Positions 1 through 11,610 of a DNA stretch of 64,000 nucleotides are shown one piece after another. Origin of the DNA: Paracamarosporium sp. OC-R06-R3 (lineage: Eukaryota; Ascomycota; Dothideomycetes; Pleosporales; Didymosphaeriaceae); contig JACVRA010000303.1 in the NCBI GenBank assembly GCA_019828545.1, positions 5,920 to 69,919 on the forward strand, in the 5' to 3' direction. The position numbers and the translations under genes are program-made. The notes under the pieces are model-generated. The model was given only the letters and a program-made list of their open reading frames with translations, was not told the DNA's origin and did not search any database. Numbering within the stretch: the first letter of the stretch is position 1; the number at the start of each line of letters is the position of its first letter.

Positions 1-1161
1 AGGTGCACCTGCCACGCTCCAACCGTCACAGGTTGTAATCCGCTAGCAGGTCGATCCTATGCTGTCGAAATGACCAATGTTAGTGAAGTAAGATGATCAA
101 CATAGGCGTTTGGTAAGCATACTCTATCTGCAAATACTGGATGTCCCTCCTTCAACTTTTGATACATAGTCTTCGGTACTGTAGCGATTAGTCTCATTCG
201 AATGTCTTCATGGCGAAAGCTACACAAATGGCTCCCTGTCTTGACTTGGGTGTATGGTCCTAAAGACCAGCTGCATCTAAGGATTTAATCAGCTCCTGAT
301 CGGAGGCTTTACAGTGATTTTGACTGTAGTAAGGCAGTGAAGATTTCGAAGGGGTCATGTTTCAGCGCAGCTGAGCTTGTAGGCCGGAAACAAGTCGCAT
401 ACATGGCAAATCTGTGAGTAACAGATTGTAACAAGCCAACCGAATATAGTCTGATTATAGCGAAGATGCAACATTCTGGGACGGATTGCCTCACGTGATC
501 CGAAATGGACACATTTGGATGCAACGTCACCTTCTCGTACAGTGATAATCTCTGGATCAGTCGAATCCCTCAGCGTTCCTTTATTTACGTTGCAACCAAC
601 CTCGCTAGGATTTTGTATAACGGCACCACTTTCCTGTACGTGACCGCGACTCATAGAAACGTCATTCTGAAATCATCGGGATTAGCACAGTTTTCCGAGA
701 ACGTTTTGTACAAAGTCAATCATCACCATGGGCATCATGTTATGTTCTATCAGGAATCTACTTATCTCCGACACCTATATTTTTTATGTTGGGGTTTGGG
801 AGCTAGTATCAATTTTTGATATTTTTGCTCACTTTTTTCTCTTGTTTTATGCAATGTATCGTCGTCGGCTTTGCCCTACAAGCACCTAGTACGGTGCATG
901 CCAGCTTGTTACTTTGGAAGCGAAACCGCTTGCCAATACTTCGCGACGAATAAAGCCGAGCGCGAGAAACATGTGATTACTTTGTCTAGGATCCTCGGAT
1001 ATTAACGGAACATGTCCGTTTCTAGCTTGATCTCCTTCAGGTGCCGCCACATCGATCCCTTAGTGCGGGGAACGCTTCACTTCAACAACAGCTTCAAGAT
1101 CTCACACAAGCTAGTTACAACAACGTACTGGAGACGAGCGTCACCGAGACACCACATAATC
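1..1161. other. Intergenic left edge, no supported gene
   Basis: Only short overlapping frames are present and none shows a domain, signal peptide or plausible exon structure. The last 150 bases form an open extension upstream of the aldolase-like gene, in frame with it from an ATG at 1012, but read better as its 5' leader. I see no RNA gene or mobile element. Confidence 0.5.
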
Positions 1162-2095
1162 ATGTCTTCAATCACAACGCTAGCAGCTAACACAAAATCA
1201 ATCGAAGCTATAGGGAGCTCATCTGTGCTCAACAGAACGCAAGGGACCCAATCTAAAAGCAGATTTAATATTCCGTGGCCTGCGACAAAAGAAGCGCATA
1301 GACAGTGGCAGCTCGAACAAATGGCAGGTGCTTTTCGCGTATTCGCCAAGCTTGGTTTTGCCGACGGAAGTAGTGGCCACATCAGTTTACGAGGTGAGTC
1401 CGATCTTTCAAGTCCATGAACATTAGTTGTTAATGGATGAAGATCCCTTGCAGCCCAACACGTTCTGGATAAACCCTTATGGCGTTCATTTTGCACTTCT
1501 AACAGTGTCCGACATGGTCCACGTGGATGATCATGGCAACCGCATCGGTGGTGCAGACAAGCTCATAAATACCGCCGGCTTTACCATTCATTTAGCTATA
1601 CATCAGCGTAGACCAGATATTCATGCTGCTTGTCATATGCACAGCCCCTACGGCCGCGCATGGTCGAACTTTGGACGTCCAATCGATATGCTCAACCAGG
1701 ATAGCTGCATGTTCTACGATGATCTCGAAGTCTACACAAACTTCGGTGGAGTTGTGTTCGCGAAAGAAGAAGGTGGACGTCTGGCTGATGCATTGGGAGC
1801 CACAAAGAAGAATTTGATTTTACAAAACCACGGGCTACTGACATGTGGCGGAACGGTCGCAGAAGCGGCAGCATTTTTTATTGCATTAGAAAGGGCTTGC
1901 CAATGTCAACTGCTTACTGAAGCGGCAATTGGGGGTGACATTGGCAAAGTTAGCAGAATTAAGAAAACCATTGTTAGCGAGGAAGAGGCAGTGTATACGA
2001 AGAAAGGCACAGGTAGCCCAGAGATCATGTACATGCAGTTCGAGCCTGAGTACCAGTTGGTTCTGAAAGAGACAAAGGGCGAATTTTTGGTTTGA
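1162..2095 (+). CDS. Class II aldolase/adducin-domain protein
   Basis: Exons 1162-1393 and 1443-2095 (49-nt GT-AG intron) give 294 aa. The join restores HISLRDPLQPNTFWINP, a hallmark run of this fungal family. Class II aldolase/adducin domains bind a divalent metal through histidines: HMHSPYGR (about residue 140) and the C-terminal QNHGLLTCG supply the expected ligands. Proteins of this group (Mug14-like in fission yeast) are cytosolic and their substrates are mostly not defined; the fold suits cleavage of a phosphorylated or hydroxylated sugar-type substrate, which is inference. I chose the ATG at 1162 (MSSITTLAAN) because the family starts near here; an in-frame ATG at 1012 would add 50 residues without recognisable features. 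The gene stands alone, transcribed towards the fucosidase gene. Confidence 0.85.
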
Positions 2096-3925
2096 ACTTA
2101 CAGTCCAATAAGAATCCACGCAGAGTGTTTTCTCACCATCGATTTCGTTCCTGGTTGGTTCATTCATGGACGTAGGCGAAGAAAAAGTTCGACTTTAGCG
2201 CAGCCACGGCTGAGGAAGGAGTAATCATGCCTTTTAGTCAAACAACGTACTTTAGTGAATATATATGCGTTGGTCCCTATTCTTATTCTTATACTATCTA
2301 TATGATGCTTACTATCAATTGCGCATGAAGGGGTATGTTTATTACTGCCACTAAACCCACATATTATATCGCTCTCCTATGGCTGGTTGCAAGGCTCTAC
2401 AGCCTACATGAACTATTCGACTACCACCCTATCCGTTGAGCTATTACTCCCTACTATTCTTACTAAACTATACATATGCAATGACTCCCTCCTAAGGTCG
2501 TTATCTCCTGTAAGCTTGATAGCTTAGTAAAGGTATAGCATTCAGTGTACAGCTCTGCTGTGATAACGACTCACTAGGGTCCCACGCTGGGCCAACACCA
2601 ACTCGCTCTGCTATGGCTGTTTCAGAGACACTACTTCTAAGTTGCATCTATATCCTCTATTCCGAGAGCTTCCGTCTCACCGATTCAGAGTACAAGCACA
2701 TTCCCGAGGTGTACACATCGTAAACTGGAAACACTACCTTTCTTTGAATAACTCCTGCGTACGGAGGCATCTACATACACTCCAACAATATAGCTCTGAC
2801 CTTTTCCCCTTTAGTCCTCTCATTGCTCGCCAAAGTTTCTTCCGCATCAACTATGTCCTGGTTGTATATATCATCGTAAGTTTCGCTTTTCTGGATGACA
2901 CTATGCAAATGGCCAGCCTTCAGCACTCCTTAGTCCGCATTCAACTAGTATCCATACTCAAAGCCTCCGAACGCTCGATGATTAATCTTTCGTCATAGTA
3001 TGTTAGAACATGGATGACGGCCTCGCGCTCCAATTAAACGCAGATATTAGGGATATGGATTAACTCACGGGTGGCAATTGGGATTAGAAGACTGGTAGTT
3101 AGTCCACACTCTGCAAGCGTAAGAAATCTAGATCTTATAAAGATACCTAAAGCATCATTGCTCTGCAAGTTCTTTCCCAGCTGCAACGAAACTTCAGATA
3201 AAAGTCTCAGGGTAGGCCATGAAGTCATAACCTAGGTTTCAGAAGATCTGGGTACGACGGAGCGAATGAAAAGAAACGGCCAGTTGGATAAAGGATTGCC
3301 TAGTGATCGGTGGACTGAAAATCCAATGGCGAGCAAGCTGAAGGTTGGAAGGGTTGTGTTTGTCATCTTTCAATGATATGTTTTGCGTGTATGCATTGCG
3401 TTGAAGATCCATCTCGATAACGGTACGTGGTTGATGGTACTGTGGCAAGAGGCGATGCAGCCATTGTGGAAGAAGGTCAACTGAAGCTTTGCCCTATAGT
3501 AGGACCTTGAGCCACTGCGACGTCTCATTCGAATCATAGCATCCAACATTTTGCTTGAAATTGCCCATCGTGAAAGTATCGCATATAGATTGGAGGAAAG
3601 TTTGCTTTGCTCCTCAATGGTCGGTGTTCAGTCACCAGTATCCGTTGTGCATTTCGATCGGTCTATTCGGTCCGAATTAGTGATGACGTGGTGAAGATCG
3701 GGCTAATGATTGCCGACCGTTGGTGCGGTTATGCAACCGCCACCTGCATCGCAATTGCAACCTACCCCTCAAAGATCAACAGCGGGGATGACCTTCTGGG
3801 TGGCATTCTATACTACGCGCTATGGGCTAATCTTCAGATGGTGGCTGAAAGCCATCAAAAACCCATTGATTTTCTCCTCCAGGAATCTTCCTATACTACC
3901 AGGACTTTGAAGCGACGAACAAATT
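2096..3925. other. Intergenic, TA-rich, no supported gene
   Basis: About 1.8 kb between the aldolase-like and fucosidase genes. Frames up to 134 codons occur on both strands but none has a domain or matching exon. The stretch 2230-3000 is rich in TA steps and short homopolymers and could be decayed, RIP-mutated repeat DNA, but no terminal repeats or coding relic could be seen. The last 300 bases should hold the fucosidase promoter. Confidence 0.4.
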
Positions 3926-6350
3926 ATGGCTTTTCGAGCAACATGCCTTCTCCTTACAACTGCATCCGCGCAGCTGATATTTATGCCACAAAACAATTTC
4001 CAACCCATTGATGGACAAGTTACATCGCTTCCCATTAAACTAGATGCAATTTACGATAACCGAGCATTTGGACTGCAACCCAATGATACCGACTTCGATG
4101 GCTCGGGAGGTACATCCTCAATCATACGTCAACGCTCCTACGCAGTGCTCACGAATCGTAGATTCATACCCTGCTCAATTCCTCCCGCCATCGAATTTCA
4201 CCTACACTGGTCTCAAGTATGTTTTTCCGAAATACAACTCTTCAGGATACGACAACGCTATTGCAGCAGGCCAAACAATTTCCATCCCATGCGGCCGATA
4301 TCTGAGCGTGCATATGCTCGCCGCTTCTGAAAATGGTATGGCTCAAGGAACCATTAACGCGACATTTTCCGACAATTCTACGAGCTCCAATCCTGTCCTT
4401 GTTCCTGCGTGGTGGTCATGGCCGTATCCGACGGGCGGTGATCTCGTCTTTCCATATCGGCTCACCAACGAGAGTGTGGATTGGAACCGTAGCAATATCT
4501 TCCAGACGAGAAATTGGCTCAATAGCTCAAAGGATTTAACTTCGATAACGTTACCGAATGTGACGGGCGGTGCAGCAACAGATCCAGGTGGCGCCGCAAT
4601 TTCATCGCGTTTGCATATCTTTGCGTTGACATTAGTACCTACCGTAATTGAATCTGAGGGGCCCGTGTTGAGTGTACAATATGCGAGATCGACACAGAAA
4701 TGGGTGGAAGGAAGCGATAAGATCCAGGTCTACGAAGTGACTATTAACAACGCGGGTGCGGTTGATATCTTACGAGAGCATTCCGTCGAGGTAAAGATCG
4801 ATTCATCAGGCGTCGAGACTGTAACACCCGGTTACATCAAGAGACTTCGTACCGGTGACCAAGTCAGGGTCAATGTAGGTGTCAAGATTAAGCCTGGAGT
4901 TAAACCAGGCACTACTGGAGCTGCCACTGTCATTTTGAAGAGTAATGGCGTACATTGTTCGATATATACGTTCAATGCCACTTTCGGGATCATAGAGTAC
5001 GAACCGACGTATGAGTCAATCTACACGCATGACTCGCCGGATTGGTACAACGATCTGAAGTACGGAATCTTCATTCACTGGGGTCCTTATTCTGCCCCAG
5101 CTTGGGGCAATGCAGGCGAGAATGAAACGTACGCAGAGTGGTATTGGTGGAATCTCAACAAAGGACCTAATACATCTGATCAAACTTACCAGTATCATCT
5201 TGAGCACTACGGACCCAACGTAGTCTATGATGACTTTATCCAAAACTTCTCAGCCTCCGCTTACAATCCGAAAGACTGGGTTGACCTTTTCGCAGATGCT
5301 GGAGCGAACTACTTCGTTCAAGTCAGCAAGCACCATGACGGCTATGCGATCTTTGATCTTCCAGCGAACGTGTCGAAACGTACTTCCGTGGCACAGTACC
5401 CGTATCGTGACCTCCTTCAGGAACTTTTCGATGCAGCAGAGAAATACCAACCGCACTTGCACAAAGCGACCTACTTTTCTCTTCCGGAATGGTTTCATCC
5501 GGACTATCGCAAATACGGCTTTTCTAGCTGGCCAGGGGGTAATGCTACCAATCCCTTCACAAACGCTTCGCTCCCATACACCGGTTATGTACCAGTGAAT
5601 GACTACGTAGCCGACGTCGTTATCCCTGAGATGCAGAAGCTCGCTCAAATGGGCGTCGAGATCATGTGGTGCGACATCGGCGGTCCAAATCAAACCGCCA
5701 AATTCGCGTCATCCTGGTTCAACGATCTTGCCGCACAAAACAAGCAAGCCCTTATGAACGCGCGCTGCGGTCTTCCAGGCGATTTCGACACGCCCGAGTA
5801 TGCGCGCTACGCAGCTGTGCAACCACGCAAGTGGGAAACGAGCCAGGGTATGGATCCCTATTCGTACGGATATAACGCTGCCACGCCTACGTCCGCATAT
5901 ATCAATGCTTCGTTGATCGTGACATCTCTCATTGACATCGTCTCTAAGAATGGAAACTTTCTGCTAGACGTAGGGCCGACGGCAAACGGCACGATCGTAG
6001 AGATCGAGCAGAGAAATTTGAAGGAGGCAGGGACGTGGATCAAAAGCCACGGCGAGGCCATATTCAATACAACGTATTGGAGCGTCACGCCCCAGGAGGG
6101 GGATAATGTTAGATTTACCACTACTATCGATGCATTCTACATCTTGATTTTGAGTAAGCCAAACGCAACGCTGGAGTTGAACAGTCCCGTGCCATGGATT
6201 GACGGCGATGAGGTGAAGGTTGTAGGAGGGAGCAAAGCTGGCTCGATTATCACGAGCCACAAAGGTGATAACGGTGGTATTGTGCTTCAGGTGAGCGAAG
6301 AAGTAGCGGATGCAGATCACTATGCGTGGGTGTTCAAGATTGAGTACTAG
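3926..6350 (+). CDS. Secreted alpha-L-fucosidase, GH29
   Basis: Exons 3926-4109 and 4162-6350 (52-nt intron) give 790 aa. The upstream exon is essential: it supplies the start MAFRATCLLLTTASAQL, a signal peptide, and the join makes DFDGSGDSYPAQFLPPSN; a simple open frame from 4044 would miss this. The N-terminal 220 residues look like a beta-sandwich accessory domain, followed by an immunoglobulin-like region (about 220-330). The GH29 catalytic part begins near residue 350 with DLKYGIFIHWGPYSAPAWG and contains KHHDGYAIFD and, around residue 563, MWCDIGGPN, whose Asp is in the place of the family's retaining nucleophile. Many N-glycosylation sequons fit secretion. It should release terminal L-fucose from plant or animal glycans outside the cell. 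Linkage preference cannot be read from the sequence. Confidence 0.92.
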
Positions 6351-7172
6351 TCTAATGGTTTAGAATAATGCTCGCGGCAGAGGCTGGAACTTGCTGTTAT
6401 GTAATATGAAGAAATACAGGTAGCAGTAACTTCATGCTAATGAAATGAAGTACTGTTTCGTTCCTCATGGCATTCTCAAATAAGCCGTTCAAACTGGTAC
6501 TGAACGCAAGAATGTACGAGGGTCGACCAATCCTACCTAGAGCCTTGGAGCTCGGCCCAGAAGCAGAATGGCACGTGATAAAGTATCAGCCAGCAAGTGG
6601 CACTTACAGTCCCATAGCCATCAGGAGAAAAAGCTAACAACGCCCTGATCTTCTGCGAGGCTCAAAAGAGCTGGCCTAAACTCTGCGCAGGTCGAACGAT
6701 TAATCAAAAGAAGAAGCTCTATTGCTAAAAGCATCTATTAGAGATCATTGACCTGTTCAGCGAGTAAATACACCTATATGATGGTTTTCTTCAGTGCAAT
6801 TATAAAGTTCATAGCACATCTTCCTTGCGCCTCGACGTATTCTACCCGGTTTCCACTGTCCGTTAGCGTATAGCAATTCCTTTCACGTGCGATCAATACT
6901 AACTACTTCCTTTCCCTACTGGTGGTACCCTTAGCTGTTGACATCTTCAGTAGTATCATATTTGTACGGTTGCTAGCTCGTTCCGCATATTGATAAAGAA
7001 TCAGCTTCTTCCTACCTCTCAAGAGTTCGCGACTCGCTAACGAGCCACCATCGAAACGCATTATGAACTGACATGAACAGGACGCCCTTTCACGATAAAA
7101 TCAACGACAAAGTACCTTCAGTAGAGCATGGAATATTTCTTTAGCAAGTGTATAGATATAGGCCTTGATTCC
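6351..7172. other. Intergenic between convergent genes, nothing seen
   Basis: The fucosidase and ZZ-finger genes end towards each other across 0.8 kb. No reading frame of note, RNA gene or repeat is visible; it should contain both 3' ends. Confidence 0.5.
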
Positions 7173-8585
7173 CTAACCCCGGTGTTCAATCTCGGCAGTC
7201 AAGCGTTGAGTCACCTCTGCCATCCAGACATGTACGGAAACCCGCTCCTCGGTATCGTCTTCCCTAACCTCATAGAAGTTATGCCCTGAACACTCTCTTG
7301 GGAATTTCTCGATGTCTTCCCAAGCGCGCTCCCCACTTTTTCCGTAGCATTCGGCACAAAGATCGACATCCGCACAACTTTGGCAGAACAGCCATCTGTC
7401 GCTAAGTGTTATTGTCCTAGAACAAGCGTTGCACGTTCTGAACCCATGTTTCTCTTCTCCTCCCCCTTCATTCGCACACAGACAACTGCGCTGTAGTTGA
7501 CCGGATCGCTTTCCAGTTTCACAGATAGTATTTGCTAGCCTGAATGCCATATTGCCATCGGTAGTCCTCCCAGTCCAGATGAAAAGCCGGCCGACTTGCT
7601 TGAGATTGCACGCATAGAAGGAAGGGTTTACTGCGACCAGGACAAGGGCATCGCGCAGATAGCGAGAAACGATGTTGACTGAACTTATGTCTTTAGGGCT
7701 GGTCAACGCTTTCCAGCCCTGCTTGACATATACTGAAATCAGCATGCCTCTCACGAACTGTGTGCCCAAGGGCTCACAGTTAAGCACCCCCTCCTCTTCT
7801 TCGAGTACAGGTAGTAGATCGACCAATATAGGTTCCGCAGCATCTGAATCTTTGTTCATTGTGTGAGCCATTGCAAGCATCTTCCTGCAAAACATGAACA
7901 AGTGGTGATTCATGAGAGCGCGACACTTCGGGTCTTTCCGTTGATGAAATCTGTGGAGATCCAGAGCCCGGCTCACTTGTACGGCACTTGTCTCGTATTT
8001 CTTTTCTGTAAAGTGCAATTGTCCGACTCGTGCAAGGACGTGAATCAAGACCTCGCTGTCTTTTCCTTTTTTGTGCTCGATGCATGGCGCATATTTCTCG
8101 ATGGCTTTGCATTCTAACTCTAAATCTTTCTGCGCACGAGAGGCCAAGAGCAGTTTGGTAATCGCCCAGTGCATGTTGACGTCGAACGGCCCAACGGCAT
8201 CTTCGCATTCTTTGAACGAAGCTTCAATCTCGGCCAGGGACGGTTTGGGTGGTAGTTCCTTCCGTGTCCAGTACGCTCTGGTGAAGTATCCTTTCCAACT
8301 GCGATCAGGTATTGTGTGTGCCTCAACCTTGGCCACAATTTGTCGCAGCCTCAAGATAGCAGGCAGCTGTTCAGCACTAAGGTGCACATCGAATTGTTTT
8401 TGTCTCAGACTTTCTTTTATTTCTCGCGACAGCGTCCAAAAGAATGAAACGAGAAGGGCTCCCCAAAACGCAGCTTCGAACCAGTTTCTAAACAGGCCTG
8501 CGATCGTAAAGTAAAGACAGCCTAAAATAAAAGATATGCCGACCAGAATCAAGAAAGCGTTGGCGAGTTTTGGTGGGACTAGCAT
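7173..8585 (-). CDS. Membrane protein with C-terminal ZZ zinc finger
   Basis: A single uninterrupted frame of 470 aa. Two hydrophobic segments lie at about residues 8-30 and 36-52, so the protein is probably anchored at its N terminus. Residues 70-370 are mostly helical, with TPR-like pairs (for example around LHFTEKKYETSAVQVSRALD), but no repeat is clear enough to name. Near residue 385 begins a ZZ-type finger: CNACSRTITLSDRWLFCQSC, then DLCAEC and CSGHNFYEV, giving the Cys pairs and the late His expected of that fold. ZZ fingers bind protein tails or ligands; the role here is unknown. An N-terminal membrane anchor with a ZZ domain is not a combination I recognise by name. It is divergent from the F-box fragment, sharing about 355 bp of upstream DNA. 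Confidence 0.75.
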   Translation of the reverse strand: MLVPPKLANAFLILVGISFILGCLYFTIAGLFRNWFEAAFWGALLVSFFWTLSREIKESLRQKQFDVHLSAEQLPAILRLRQIVAKVEAHTIPDRSWKGYFTRAYWTRKELPPKPSLAEIEASFKECEDAVGPFDVNMHWAITKLLLASRAQKDLELECKAIEKYAPCIEHKKGKDSEVLIHVLARVGQLHFTEKKYETSAVQVSRALDLHRFHQRKDPKCRALMNHHLFMFCRKMLAMAHTMNKDSDAAEPILVDLLPVLEEEEGVLNCEPLGTQFVRGMLISVYVKQGWKALTSPKDISSVNIVSRYLRDALVLVAVNPSFYACNLKQVGRLFIWTGRTTDGNMAFRLANTICETGKRSGQLQRSCLCANEGGGEEKHGFRTCNACSRTITLSDRWLFCQSCADVDLCAECYGKSGERAWEDIEKFPRECSGHNFYEVREDDTEERVSVHVWMAEVTQRLTAEIEHRG

Positions 8586-8940
8586 AGTTCAGTTATGCCT
8601 CAGTGACAAAAGACGAAGTCTGCAGGCAGTCGCGTGGGACGGAGGCTATAATTGTAAGGTTCGTGATGAAACGAGGCGCCCTGGGCATTATTAGGCGCGC
8701 ACGGCGGGCCATGCACTGCGCCTCCGTTGGCGTGGTCTGTGCAGATTTCTCAGGTTGGGGTCCAAAACGCAAGACTGCAGAAGTGTTGCTAAACTATCTG
8801 TGTGCAAAAGTTGGTACACGAATCGCACTAACCCTAGCCTCGTGTTCCACAACGGGTGCAGTAGACAGGCATAACCCCGCTTGTCGCTCTTGCCTTGTCC
8901 CATCTCCGACTTACTCACACTCCCTCAACTCTTGACCACC
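8586..8940. promoter_or_regulatory. Shared upstream region of divergent genes
   Basis: The 355 bp between the starts of the ZZ-finger gene (-) and the F-box frame (+) must hold both promoters if both are expressed. It is GC-richer than the flanks, with a pyrimidine-rich leader (8881-8935) just before the F-box ATG. No specific factor site could be assigned. Confidence 0.4.
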
Positions 8941-9246
8941 ATGGAGTATACGACTACTGCTTTACTGAGTTTACCCGATGAACTTCTTGTCGAGATCATT
9001 TCCAGTATCCATGGTCCCAAGCGAACTATCAGCCTTGCCGCACTTTGCTTAACATGCAGACGTCTTCGCCGCATCGCAGATAGCCATCTGTATAGACAAA
9101 TACGCATACAGATAGGAAAAGAAGACCTCCTAGCCCGAACCCTCAAGAAGCGGCGCGACACCACCTACAAGATCCTAGATGTAGGGACTGCCGGGGTGAT
9201 GACCCTCTGGTTCATGACAAAACGATCACGTCAGGGTTCTGGTTAA
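8941..9246 (+). CDS. Short F-box protein, probably truncated
   Basis: A 101-aa frame starting at an ATG in a good context (accaccATGG). The N terminus LLSLPDELLVEIISSI followed by LAALCLTCRRLRRIADSHLYRQI is a clear F-box, the Skp1-binding motif of SCF ubiquitin ligases. After about 60 residues similarity to anything stops and the frame closes at 9246. Fungal F-box proteins normally carry several hundred further residues of substrate-binding sequence; none of the following 450 bases continues the frame, even allowing for short introns I could see. It is therefore either a decayed gene with an intact first part or a very small F-box protein. Confidence 0.55.
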   Translation: MEYTTTALLSLPDELLVEIISSIHGPKRTISLAALCLTCRRLRRIADSHLYRQIRIQIGKEDLLARTLKKRRDTTYKILDVGTAGVMTLWFMTKRSRQGSG

Positions 9247-9695
9247 TCAAGACGATAACGCAGGTGCGTCCGCTGCATTCATAGCCTACAATCCATCTAA
9301 ATGAACTCCAATATTCCCAAGATTACCATACCAGATGTTGACGTGTTTACAGGAACTATAGGTTAGAACAATACTGTAATATCGATTTATCGTGGAATAG
9401 CCTAGTTGCTAGGTCGGATCAAATTTGACGTACTATCTTAATTCCCTTCTCGCAACGGAAGATGAAGCAAACGAAACGAGGACCGAGGAAGTAACGACAC
9501 CAAATTGGTTATACGGATGTTATCAATGCAGACTATTGCAAATTCAACCACTGGGTAAGGTTGGATGGGATGATGGTAGTTGAAATGGGTGACGATTGTT
9601 ACTGCGGGGTTAGTTCCCGTATTTGGGGCCTAGTTGTGTTTTAAGAACGTTAAGTAGACGTAGCGGTGCGTGGTCAAGATTTTATCCACTCGAAG
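9247..9695. other. Intergenic, no supported gene
   Basis: 450 bases between the F-box fragment and the 3' end of the GT90 gene. No continuation of the F-box protein, RNA gene or repeat was found. Confidence 0.45.
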
Positions 9696-11610
9696 CTACA
9701 CCTTGTTAATCAGATCATCCACCCAACCCATGATCTCCCGATCATCCTCACACACTCTCTTATACTCCAACAGCAAACGTAGTACGTATACCAGCATGTC
9801 CTCTCTCCTCAGAGCTTTCTCAGCCCACTCCTTCCCTTGCATTGCGATCTTCCTCGCCTGCCCATCATGCCCGCCCTCTATGACAACCGTATCATCATCA
9901 TCCACATCATTGTCCTCCCGAATCCACCCAACGAAATACTCTAATATCCCATAAAAGTCTACGAAAGAGTTCTGCATCGGGACAAAGTGATACCAGGGCA
10001 CAAGACGCGAGTCATGCCATTCTGAGAAGACGGTCGCTTTGAGCGGGACAGAAGTTGAGCGCAGGAACGCGAGGTAGCGGCCCGAGAAAGCGTTGCCGTC
10101 GATGTCGGGGAGGTACTTGGCTTTGAACTGTTCGGTCATGGGGATCTCTTTTTGCACCCTGTAGTATGGCGTTGTATGCGTGCATTCATCGTCCTGCAAA
10201 TTTGCGTAACAGTAGAGCTTTGTGAATGCGATGTCGGATATAGTTTCCATCCAGCGAGCTAGCTCGCTAACTTTGTGTGCGGTGCTCGGGACGTGTGATG
10301 GGTGTGGAGGCAAGTCAGAGGGGGATGGGGATGAGGATGACTGGATTACCGAAGCGTTCGCGAGCGCGACGAAACGGTGGCGATGGAAATGTGTCCAGTT
10401 TTCAGGCGTGTTGCGGCCGCCAGAGGAGATGCCGCGCCAAGTCACGCTGGTGGATTTCTTGTTCCAGGCCGGGCCATGGGAGGACCCGGTCGTGTAGTCG
10501 GATTTGGACTGCCAGTAGGAGAAGGCAGGGAGAAGGATGTCGTTGTTCTACGCGTATATGAGTTATGAAGGATTGATTGAGAAAAGAATAGAAATTGACA
10601 GCGGAATATTTGCATACCATTGAGAATTTACTGGAACCAAACATGGGTATCAATGTCTCAGTGGTGGACTGGCTTAGTGGCGCGACGAAGACACCGTGCG
10701 AAAACAACAGCTCAGGTTGCAGGCAGACGTCCTTCGCTTCTGTCCAGTTTGATACAAATCCTTCGTAGGTGAAAGATGCGAAGCTATTCAGGGTGCAGTT
10801 ATCGGCAGAACAGACAGCAGCAGCAGGGCCCGATAAATCCATAGGAGAGGGCGCATCTCGGGAGCGCGCATGAGGAGCGCAGCCCACGCGTAGCTGATCC
10901 CAGTATGGGCTCTTTTCAGAAAATACGGGTTCATCTGACTCAAATCTATCGCCATCTATATCAATAGAGGCAAAGTGTCGCACGACCTCGTGTGGAGGAT
11001 GTAGCTTACGCGATTTCGATTCCGACGCAACGTAACTTGATATTTCCTCCCAGGGAACTGCAACCCGCGGCTCGTCCAGCATGTTCAGCGGTATATCCAA
11101 ATCTGGTAGGATATGCTGGATCTTCCTCACCATGTCGATCCACTGATCGAGCCTCTTCCTCTTTCCCTTCTGAGTCTGCACCTTTCCGTTTCGTACCGTT
11201 ACTTTAAATGGTAATTGTTGGGCTTGTTGGCGGATTCGGTTTGCTTGTGTGCCCCAAAACGGACGCAGGTCATCGTAAATCTGGTCGAAGAAGTCCTCTA
11301 CTACCACCGCATTGTGGGCACTCGCAAACGCGTACCATGCATCGAAGCCGGGTGGAGGATGGCGACCTCTTCGCTCGCGGTATGCGTTCGCAGCTTGGGT
11401 GAGAGTCGTGGTCCGTTTTGATAGTAATGTCTCTACGGCAACCGTTGCGTTTGCGATGAGATCGTCTATAGGATGATGCTTTACGGAGCTGGTTGAAACA
11501 ACGATCTTTCTTCGTGCTGGCGTTCGGCTCTGAAGGTGGCAGAGACTCAGAGCGACACCCATGAAGACGATGCATCGCAGGAATGTAAACGCAGGAGTAC
11601 GGCGGGCCAT
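9696..11610 (-). CDS. GT90 (Cap10-like) glycosyltransferase
   Basis: Exons 10618-11610 and 9696-10547 (70-nt intron) give 614 aa. The join reads MFGSSKFSM then NNDILLPAFSYWQ, typical of fungal GT90 proteins; the second exon has TWRGISSGGRN and, further on, the WHDSRLVPWYHFVPM run of the CAP10 domain. A short basic N terminus followed by a hydrophobic segment (residues about 8-24) is a type II Golgi signal anchor. The stem carries RRGRHPPPGFDAWYAFA, another family mark. GT90 enzymes include the Cryptococcus beta-1,2-xylosyltransferases of capsule and glycolipid synthesis, so a xylosyl- or glucosyl-transfer in the Golgi is likely; donor and acceptor are inference. There is a long free region upstream. 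Confidence 0.9.

Noticed and set aside
2230..3000. Decayed transposon
   Set aside because: The stretch is TA-rich, but no terminal repeats, target-site duplication or recognisable transposase or reverse-transcriptase relic could be found by eye.
4044..4161. Start of the fucosidase at the ATG at 4044
   Set aside because: This start lacks a signal peptide and reads through a 52-nt intron; exon 3926-4109 in another frame supplies both the signal peptide and conserved sequence.
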